Below the pieces are notes generated by a model. The model had not been told where the DNA came from and searched no databases. It saw only the letters and a list, made by a program, of their open reading frames with translations. 64,000 bases of DNA, from contig NZ_JACHMO010000001.1 in the NCBI RefSeq assembly GCF_014205015.1, forward strand, positions 1,426,001-1,490,000. The letters are read 5' to 3'. The stretch comes from Saccharothrix ecbatanensis. GTDB taxonomy: Bacteria > Actinomycetota > Actinomycetes > Mycobacteriales > Pseudonocardiaceae. This document shows positions 43,145 through 49,335 of the stretch, one piece after another (positions within the stretch are counted from its first letter, which is position 1; every line of letters begins with the position of its first letter). Made by a program: the position numbers and the translations under genes.

Positions 43145-44257
43145 TCAAAACCGACCATGAGGCTCTCGGAACGTGAGTACGGCCTGGAGCACGTGCGTCC
43201 GACGGGCGGCGAGGTCGGCCAGCAGGCCGGGCGCTTCCTCGAACGGCACCCGCGTGGTGATCATGTGCCGGGTGATGGCCTCGTGCGCCGAGAGGAGCAG
43301 GTCGACGGTCTCGGCGGACAGCCGTTCCCGGTCCCAGGCGTGGGCCGTGCCGCGCGGCACCCGGCCGATCTGGGCGCACCGGACGGTCAGGCCGTTGTGG
43401 TGGAACTCCTCGCCCAGCCGCACGTCCCCCGCGCCGTCCGGGTAGAACGCCAGGTCGATCACCGCTCCCTGCGGCCGGAGCAGTCTCAGCGCCAGTGCGA
43501 GCCCCGACGACCGCCCGCGGCACTGGAAGACGACGTCCGCGCCGCGATCACCGGGGCCGTGCCGCCACCGCGACTTCAGCTCGACCGCCAAGTCCGTGGC
43601 GTCCGGGTCGGCGGCGGTGAGGCCCAACGCCGTCGCCGCCGCACGCCGCTGCGGAGTGGGGTCGACGACGACGACCTCCGCGGCGCCGTGGTGCCGGGCG
43701 AACAGCCCGGTGAGCAGCCCGACGACCCCGCCGCCCGTCACCACGACCCGTCGGCCGCGCACTCCGTCCGCAAGCGAGCGCACATCGGTGCCGTGCAGTT
43801 CCGCCGCGGCGTGCAGCAAGCCGTTGGCACAGATGGGTCCCATGTGCGCGACGTACACGCCGAGCAACGGATCCAGCGCCTCCGGCAGCACGATCACCCG
43901 ATCGCGCAAGGGATTCCCGCGATACCCCGTCCGGTGGCCGTAGGTCATGGCCACCACGCTGCCCGCCGTTACACCGGCGGCCCGGCTCTCGGTGACCGTG
44001 CCGACCTCCATGTAGCCGAGCTTGCGCACCGGGTAGCCCGAACCGGTCGCCACCGGGCGGAACAGGCCGAGTTCCGTGTCCCACTGCGCGTGAAGCGCGG
44101 GATTCGTGCCTTTGAAGAACGACAGCTCGGTGCCCGCCGACAGTCCACTGTAGAGCGTCTGGACGTGGAACTCGCCGTCCGCCAACGGCTCCGGTTCCTG
44201 CTCGTCACACACCACCGCACGTCCGGGAGCCTCTACCACCAGCACCCGTTCACCCAT
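43145..44257 (-). CDS. Zinc-type medium-chain dehydrogenase
   Basis: A 370-residue MDR-family oxidoreductase. The catalytic domain (EPLADGEFHVQTLYSGLSAGTE, GYMEVGTVTES) precedes a Rossmann NAD(P)-binding domain (VVVTGGGVVGLLTGLFARHHG, VVVVDPTPQR). Typical zinc-site cysteines are largely replaced, as in the sugar/cyclitol branch with the SAGTELSFFKG motif. It overlaps the Gfo/Idh/MocA gene by eight bases, so the two act together, probably on a sugar or cyclitol hydroxyl. Confidence 0.85.
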   Translation of the reverse strand: MGERVLVVEAPGRAVVCDEQEPEPLADGEFHVQTLYSGLSAGTELSFFKGTNPALHAQWDTELGLFRPVATGSGYPVRKLGYMEVGTVTESRAAGVTAGSVVAMTYGHRTGYRGNPLRDRVIVLPEALDPLLGVYVAHMGPICANGLLHAAAELHGTDVRSLADGVRGRRVVVTGGGVVGLLTGLFARHHGAAEVVVVDPTPQRRAAATALGLTAADPDATDLAVELKSRWRHGPGDRGADVVFQCRGRSSGLALALRLLRPQGAVIDLAFYPDGAGDVRLGEEFHHNGLTVRCAQIGRVPRGTAHAWDRERLSAETVDLLLSAHEAITRHMITTRVPFEEAPGLLADLAARRTHVLQAVLTFREPHGRF

Positions 44258-45224
44258 CGGACGTCACCCGAACCGGTCGCCGGGTCGCCGCCGACTCCGC
44301 GATGAGGCACGCCAGCCGGTGCGTGCGGCAGGCCTCCTCGTAGGGCACGAGCGGTTCGGCCGGCCTGCCCAGCACCGCGTCCACGAACGCCCGGTCGGCC
44401 GCGCGCTTGGCGACGTCCGGGTCCACCTCGATCCGCCACGGTTCGCCGTCGTCGAGTTGGACGACCGCGCCGTCCTCCGCCAGCGTCACCACGAGCCCGT
44501 CCGCGCACACTTCGAGACTCGCACGGTGCTTGCGCCGCAGCAGGCACGTCGCGTTGAGAGTGCCGACCGCCCCGCTCGCGAACCGCAGCACCGCGGCCGT
44601 GGCACCGTCGACGTCCCCTTCGGCGATGGTCGGCGCCACCCCGTCGGCCATCGCGTGCACCTCCACCACCTCGCCCGCCAGCAGTCGCGCCACGTCCAGC
44701 ACGTGCACCGCCTGCTCGACCACCTGCCCACCGGACTGGTCGCGCCGCGTCCACCACGACACCGGCGGCACCTTGTCCAGCCAGGAACCCGTGACCAGCC
44801 GCACCTGGCGGTCGGCGAGCACCCGTGCCGCCTGCCGCAGGGGAGCGGCATAGCGCCAGTGGTGGCCGACGGAGGTCAGCAGCCCTCGTTCGGCGACCGA
44901 GGCCGCGATCCGGTCCGCGACCTCCAGGTCCAGCCCGAGCGGCTTCTCCACGAACATCGGCACCCCGGCCGCGATCACCGCCTCCTCGACGGGACCGTGC
45001 GCGAACGGCGGCACGCACACGTAGACCGCGTCGAGCCCGAGGGCGAGAAGTTCCGGCACGTCGGCCACCGCGCGAGCGCCGAACTCCGCGGCGAACCGCT
45101 CCGCCCGGTCGGCGAGCGGGTCCGTCACCGCCACCACCGCGGCGTCCGGCAGCCCGGCCAGCATCCGGGCGTGCCGCAGGGCGACACCGCCCGCGCCGAC
45201 GAACCCGATCCGGCAGTCGCTCAC
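44250..45224 (-). CDS. Gfo/Idh/MocA family oxidoreductase
   Basis: A 324-residue NAD(P)-dependent sugar/inositol dehydrogenase. An N-terminal Rossmann fold (IGFVGAGGVALRHARMLAG), the family motif VEKPLGLDLE, and the substrate-domain sequence GGQVVEQAVHVLDVARLL carry the usual catalytic Lys/Asp/His triad region. The start at 45224 is divergent from the GpgS gene. It is cotranslated with the zinc-type dehydrogenase downstream. The pair may oxidise and reduce different positions of one sugar nucleotide or inositol derivative. Confidence 0.9.
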   Translation of the reverse strand: MSDCRIGFVGAGGVALRHARMLAGLPDAAVVAVTDPLADRAERFAAEFGARAVADVPELLALGLDAVYVCVPPFAHGPVEEAVIAAGVPMFVEKPLGLDLEVADRIAASVAERGLLTSVGHHWRYAAPLRQAARVLADRQVRLVTGSWLDKVPPVSWWTRRDQSGGQVVEQAVHVLDVARLLAGEVVEVHAMADGVAPTIAEGDVDGATAAVLRFASGAVGTLNATCLLRRKHRASLEVCADGLVVTLAEDGAVVQLDDGEPWRIEVDPDVAKRAADRAFVDAVLGRPAEPLVPYEEACRTHRLACLIAESAATRRPVRVTSDG

Positions 45225-45311
45225 CGTGCCTCCGAAAGTCGTGTCGGGTGAGCAGTCGAGTACCGCCGGTGGCTACGCCCAAACCCGCGGGTCCGAGCAC
45301 GCGGTGTGGGC

Positions 45312-45336
45312 GTTTCAAACGACTTCCAGCGGGAAC
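45312..45336 (+). promoter_or_regulatory. Possible sigma-B-like promoter of the GpgS gene
   Basis: GTTTCA (45312-45317), 13 bases, GGGAAC (45331-45336), 31 bases before the ATG at 45368. The form fits stress-sigma promoters loosely. Confidence 0.35.
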
Positions 45337-45367
45337 GTCACCTCCGCGACCGAAGAGGGGCCGATGG

Positions 45368-46345
45368 ATGAACGAGCCGACCCGATCCGCCACTGTCCGT
45401 GACTGGCTCACCCGACGCACCTACCACCACGGCCGGTGGCTTCCGCGAGAGCTGAGCGCCCGCAAGGACGGTCGGCAGGTCAGCGTGGTCATCCCGGCCC
45501 GGGACGAGCAGGCGACGATCGGCTCCATCGTGACCACCGTCCGGCGGCGCCTGGTGCACGACGTGCCGTTGGTGGACGAGATCATCGTGGTGGACTCCCG
45601 GTCCCGCGACCGGACCGCCGAGGTGGCCGCGGCGGCGGGCGCGACCGTGGTCGGCCAGGACGACGTGCTGCCCGCGCTGGAGCCGTTGTCCGGCAAGGGC
45701 GACGCGCTGTGGAAGGGCCTGGCGGCGAGCAGCGGGGACGTGGTCGCGTTCGTGGACGGCGACCTGCGCGACTTCTCCGCGCACTTCGTCACCGGGCTGC
45801 TCGGTCCGCTGCTCACCGACCCGGAAGTCTGCTACGTCAAGGGTTTCTACCGCCGTGCGCTGGAGTACGGAGACAAGGTCGAGGCCGACGGCGGCGGGCG
45901 GGTCACCGAACTCGTCGCCCGACCGCTGCTGAACCTGTTCTGGCCGGAACTGGCCGGGTTCGTCCAGCCGCTCGCGGGCGAGTACGCGGGGCGGCGCTCG
46001 GTGCTCACCCGGCTGCCGTTCGTGGCCGACTACGGCGTCGAGGTGGGCCACCTCATCGACCTGCTGTCGCTGTACGGGCTGGACGGGCTGGCGCAGGTCG
46101 ACCTGGACGTGCGCCGGCACTCGCACCAGACGACGCACCGCCTCGGCGTGATGGCGGCGCAGATCATGCAGACCGTCTTCGACCGGCTGGGGCGCGCGGG
46201 GCGACTGCCCGGCGGCACGCGCGGCGCCATGACGCTGACCCAGTTCCACCACTCGACCGGCCCCGACCTGGATCCGGTCGACATCGGCGTGTCGTTCCGC
46301 GAACGCCCGCCGTTGGCCTTCACGGAGGTCGCGCGATGGGCGTGA
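45368..46345 (+). CDS. gpgS: Glucosyl-3-phosphoglycerate synthase
   Basis: A 325-residue GT-A fold glycosyltransferase (GT81) that joins glucose from a sugar nucleotide to 3-phosphoglycerate. This is the first step to glucosylglycerate and to methylglucose lipopolysaccharides. Visible motifs: VVIPARDEQATIGSIV at the nucleotide site, VDSRSRDRT, the metal DxD in VDGDLRDF, YVKGFYRR, and the GEYAGRRSVLTRLPF loop of GpgS. The ATG at 45368 is set by the conserved N terminus (DWLTRRTYHHGRW). The following GT4 gene overlaps it by ten bases. Confidence 0.92.
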   Translation: MNEPTRSATVRDWLTRRTYHHGRWLPRELSARKDGRQVSVVIPARDEQATIGSIVTTVRRRLVHDVPLVDEIIVVDSRSRDRTAEVAAAAGATVVGQDDVLPALEPLSGKGDALWKGLAASSGDVVAFVDGDLRDFSAHFVTGLLGPLLTDPEVCYVKGFYRRALEYGDKVEADGGGRVTELVARPLLNLFWPELAGFVQPLAGEYAGRRSVLTRLPFVADYGVEVGHLIDLLSLYGLDGLAQVDLDVRRHSHQTTHRLGVMAAQIMQTVFDRLGRAGRLPGGTRGAMTLTQFHHSTGPDLDPVDIGVSFRERPPLAFTEVARWA

Positions 46346-47475
46346 CCGTGCTGATGAACGCCGGTCCGTGGCTGCCCGTGCCGCCGAACGGCTACGGCGG
46401 CATCGAGAACATCGTCGCCACGCTGGTGCCCGAGCTGCGCAAGCGCGGTGTGCGGGTCGTCCTCGCCACCGTCGGCACGAGCACGCTGCCGGTGGACGAG
46501 CAAGTGTCGTTGTTCCCGGACGGTCAGTTCGAACACCTGCTCAAGCCCTACAACAGGGTGTCCGGCATCGCCCCTGCCCACTTGCACCGCGTGCTGGCCG
46601 AGCTCCGTGCCCGCGACGACATCGACCTCGTCCACGACCACGTCGAGGTGATCGGCCTGAGCACCCTCGCGGCGGCCGGTGTGCCGGCGCTGCACACACT
46701 GCACTGGGACCTCGCCAAGAACCGGGACTTCTACGCCACCGTCGACCTCGGCCCGCGGCAGTTCGTCAACGGGGTGTCGGCCGACCAGTTGCGGGCCGCG
46801 CCACCGTCGTTGCTCCGGCACAGCCTCGGGCACGTGCACCTGGCCACCCCGCTCGCCGACACCGCCGCCTCCCGGACGCTGCCGGCGAAGGCCGAGCACG
46901 TGGTGGTCCTCGGCCGGGTGACGCGGTGCAAGGGCCAGCACATCGCCGTGCGGGTGGCCCGTGAGCTGGGATGGCCGTTGATCCTCGCCGGGCCGGTCGG
47001 GCCTTTCCACACCCCGGAGGACTTGGAACGGGCGCCGGCCACCGATCCCGCCGTGCGGTCCAACCCCGATGTCCGCTACTGGTGCGACGAGGTCGCGCCG
47101 CACGTCGACGGACGGCGGGTGAGCTGGCTGGGGACGGTGCACGGGCGTGAGCGGGAACGACTCCTGGCCACCGCCACCGCCGCCCTGTTCCCGATCACGT
47201 GGGCGGAACCGGGCGGGACCGCCGTGGTCGAGGCGCTCGCACTCGGCTGCCCGGTGGTCGGTTTCCGCCGCGGCTGCCTGCCCGAACTCCTCGACCACGG
47301 CCGCACCGGCCTGCTGGCCGAGCCGGACGACGAGACCGACCTCCTGGAACAGCTGGTCGGCAGCAAGCGGATCGACCCGGCGGAGTGCGCGCGCGAGGCG
47401 GTGCGGCGGTTCCGGCCCGGCACGATGGCAGACCGCTACCTGGAGCTGTACCGGCACGTGCTGGGTGCGTCGTGA
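46336..47475 (+). CDS. GT4-type glycosyltransferase
   Basis: A 379-residue GT-B enzyme. The N-terminal acceptor domain begins WLPVPPNGYGGIENIVATLV (the GGIE glycine motif). The C-terminal donor domain shows VVVLGRVTRCKGQHIAVRVARELG, LAGPVG and the nucleotide-sugar motif FPITWAEPGGTAVVEALALGCPVVGFRRG with EPGG-x8-LA as in GT4. It overlaps gpgS, so it probably adds a further sugar to the same product or builds a related glycolipid. The acceptor is unknown. Confidence 0.88.
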   Translation: MGVTVLMNAGPWLPVPPNGYGGIENIVATLVPELRKRGVRVVLATVGTSTLPVDEQVSLFPDGQFEHLLKPYNRVSGIAPAHLHRVLAELRARDDIDLVHDHVEVIGLSTLAAAGVPALHTLHWDLAKNRDFYATVDLGPRQFVNGVSADQLRAAPPSLLRHSLGHVHLATPLADTAASRTLPAKAEHVVVLGRVTRCKGQHIAVRVARELGWPLILAGPVGPFHTPEDLERAPATDPAVRSNPDVRYWCDEVAPHVDGRRVSWLGTVHGRERERLLATATAALFPITWAEPGGTAVVEALALGCPVVGFRRGCLPELLDHGRTGLLAEPDDETDLLEQLVGSKRIDPAECAREAVRRFRPGTMADRYLELYRHVLGAS

Positions 47476-47588
47476 TCTGGATCACGTCCGCGATCGTCCT
47501 TTTCGGACCGCTCGTGGCGGCTCGTGGAGCACACCTGACCTGGTGGTCCGGTCGGATCGGGAACGCGTGGCGCGGCCGGACGCCGTGA
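47472..47588 (+). CDS. Possible 38-residue membrane peptide
   Basis: A GTGA overlap with the glycosyltransferase stop opens a frame of 38 codons that begins VIWITSAIVLFGPLVAARG, a plausible single membrane segment, and ends with basic residues. The coupling and composition are suggestive, but there is no conserved motif, so it could be chance. Confidence 0.25.
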   Translation: MIWITSAIVLFGPLVAARGAHLTWWSGRIGNAWRGRTP

Positions 47589-47614
47589 CTTTCCGACGAG
47601 CCGTCGGTTTCGGT

Positions 47615-47640
47615 GTTTGCCCGGACGTGCCGCCGGGTAA
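47615..47640 (+). promoter_or_regulatory. Sigma-B-like promoter of the first anti-sigma-type gene
   Basis: GTTTGC (47615-47620), 14 bases, GGGTAA (47635-47640), 50 bases before the GTG at 47690. The match to the GTTTAA-N12-15-GGGWAW stress promoter form is good. Confidence 0.6.
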
Positions 47641-47689
47641 CTGGGGGATTGTTTCTGCCTTGAGAACACAGGGCACTGGAGGGCGGACC

Positions 47690-48085
47690 GTGAGCACTGT
47701 CGAAGTCCCTCGGGACGGGGTCGATCTCGACCTGCCCGACACGCCTCCCACACCGGCCGCGCTGTCGGGACTCGTGGCCGGCACGTTCCCGGGAACCGGC
47801 GACGACCGGCTGGTGGACATCCTGGTGGTCGCCGGGCAACTGGTGGGCAACGCCTATCTGCACGCCCACGCGCCACGCCGGCTGCGGTTGACCCGGTCGG
47901 GCGACGGCGAACTGGTCCGGGTCGAAGTGGACGACGCCAGCCCGAGCCGACTCCCGGTCCTGGGCCGGCTCGACACCCCCGAGCACGGCCGGGGCCTGCT
48001 CATGGTCAACCGGCTGTCGGTCAACTGGGGGCATCGGCCCCGGCGTGACCACAAGACGGTCTGGGCCGAGGTCCGACTGGTCTGA
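47690..48085 (+). CDS. HATPase_c anti-sigma-factor-type protein, copy 1
   Basis: A 131-residue single-domain HATPase of the RsbW/SpoIIAB-like group. The N box is LVDILVVAGQLVGNAYLHAHAPRRLRL (with the metal-binding Asn), followed by VRVEVDDASPSRLPV and the glycine lid GRGLLMVNRLSVNWGHRP, then KTVWAEV. Such proteins bind anti-anti-sigma partners or sigma factors and phosphorylate serine. The GTG has GGAGG eight bases upstream. A sigma-B-like promoter precedes it, which suggests feedback control. It is a close paralogue of the next gene. Confidence 0.85.
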   Translation: MSTVEVPRDGVDLDLPDTPPTPAALSGLVAGTFPGTGDDRLVDILVVAGQLVGNAYLHAHAPRRLRLTRSGDGELVRVEVDDASPSRLPVLGRLDTPEHGRGLLMVNRLSVNWGHRPRRDHKTVWAEVRLV

Positions 48086-48137
48086 ATCGTTCCCGCCACC
48101 GCGTTCACCACCGGCCCGCGACCCGCCTCGGATCACA

Positions 48138-48162
48138 GTTTGCGGATGTCGCGGTGGGGAAA
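48138..48162 (+). promoter_or_regulatory. Sigma-B-like promoter of the second anti-sigma-type gene
   Basis: GTTTGC (48138-48143), 13 bases, GGGAAA (48157-48162), 58 bases before the GTG at 48220. The -35 hexamer is identical to that of the first copy at 47615. Confidence 0.55.
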
Positions 48163-48219
48163 CCCGACCGATACGCCCGAAGACCGCCCCGGGAGTGACA
48201 GCAGCTGGAAGGCACGAGT

Positions 48220-48624
48220 GTGGACGTCGTCGAACGGTCCCCTGACCACATCGACTTCGACTTGGAGGACAACGTTCCGCCGATGCGCCGTGCGCGGACG
48301 TGGATCACCGAGAACCTGCCCGACCTGGACCGGTCGCAACTGCTCGACCTGTTGGTTATCGCCGACGCCCTGTTGACCAACGCCTTCGAGCACGCCAGCG
48401 CGCCGCGACGGCTGCGGCTGCGGCGGCTGCGGCGGCCGCGTGGCGGGCGGGTGGTCCGGGTGGAAGTGGACGACGCCAGCCCTGAACTGCTGCCCGTGCT
48501 GGGCAAGCCTGGCGCGCGTGGACTGCACAACCGAGGTCTGCTGCTGGTGAACCGGTTGTCGTCCGGGTGGGGCGTGGACCCCCATGAGCGTCACAAGACG
48601 GTGTGGGGAGAGGTCGGGGCCTGA
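48220..48624 (+). CDS. HATPase_c anti-sigma-factor-type protein, copy 2
   Basis: A 134-residue paralogue of the preceding gene with the same order of motifs: LLDLLVIADALLTNAFEHAS, VRVEVDDASPELLPVLGKPG, RGLLLVNRLSSGWGVDP, HKTVWGEV. A basic insert RLRRLRRPRGGR follows the N box. The GTG has GGAAGG upstream. The N-terminal 25 residues differ from copy 1, so partner choice may differ. Its own candidate stress promoter and a terminator at the stop codon make it a separate unit. Confidence 0.85.
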   Translation: MDVVERSPDHIDFDLEDNVPPMRRARTWITENLPDLDRSQLLDLLVIADALLTNAFEHASAPRRLRLRRLRRPRGGRVVRVEVDDASPELLPVLGKPGARGLHNRGLLLVNRLSSGWGVDPHERHKTVWGEVGA

Positions 48625-48646
48625 ATTCGCGGCCGGGCCCCGACCT
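48611..48646. terminator. Terminator at the end of anti-sigma copy 2
   Basis: AGGTCGGGGCC (48611-48621) pairs with GGCCCCGACCT (48636-48646). The left arm is inside the last codons and the stop lies in the loop. Confidence 0.65.
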
Positions 48647-49335
48647 CCGTCCCGCTGTCCAAATTGGATCGACTTTGTTCCCAATCCGGGCGATATGCCC
48701 GATCTTTGTGAACGTCTAACCAACTATAGGACTGTTCAGTCAATTGCCTCGTCCGTTCGGCGTGCTCAGGGCGGCGGGGACGCGCTCCGGGGGCAGCGGG
48801 GAGGCGCTCGGGGTGGCGGGGGACGTGCGATGGCCCTCCGGGTGGCCGGCGGATCGCCCTCGCGGAGGGCCGTGCAGTACGGTCGACCGTGACGGACCGT
48901 GCGGAGTCCCGCACCCTTCGTCAGGGATTCCGGTATGACGTTCGGCCCGCCCGGCAGAGTCGACGGGGGATGGTGCCGGCCGCAGGTGTGCTCCGGAGCA
49001 CGGTTTCGACACGACTGCCTACCGAATTCCGGTCGACGTGCGAGTCGTCGTGGTGATCATGCTATGTCGGACGCCCCCGGACCGCGGTTGGGCCGGATGG
49101 GTCAATGTCTCATTTCGCACGTTGCGCCGTTTGAGGCTACCGACCCCGGTGCAAAATGAATTGTTCGTTTCGTGGATCCGAAGCTTGGATGACCGGAACC
49201 GCTCCCGGAACCGCCTATGTGCGGGTGTGGCTAAATCCTCGTGGGCCGGCCCGGGTTGCTTCGCGTGCTATAAAACGCCAGTCTGCATCCGTCGTGAAAA
49301 GGCCGTCGGTCGCCCAACTTGGAAGGGAGCTGGTG
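48647..49335. other. About 690-bp control region upstream of the LuxR regulator
   Basis: No supported gene. Several frames are open, but none has a ribosome site or a familiar motif. Two stretches are less GC-rich than usual (48655-48740 and 49030-49320). GGAAGGGAG at 49321-49329 is the ribosome site of the regulator. A long untranslated leader or several promoters are likely. No clear repeats were seen. Confidence 0.5.

Noticed and set aside
48647..49335. Several short open frames in the spacer before the LuxR regulator, and a longer N-terminal start for that regulator at 49156
   Set aside because: No ribosome sites, no family resemblance, and the segment before 49336 is unlike the conserved start of LAL-type regulators.
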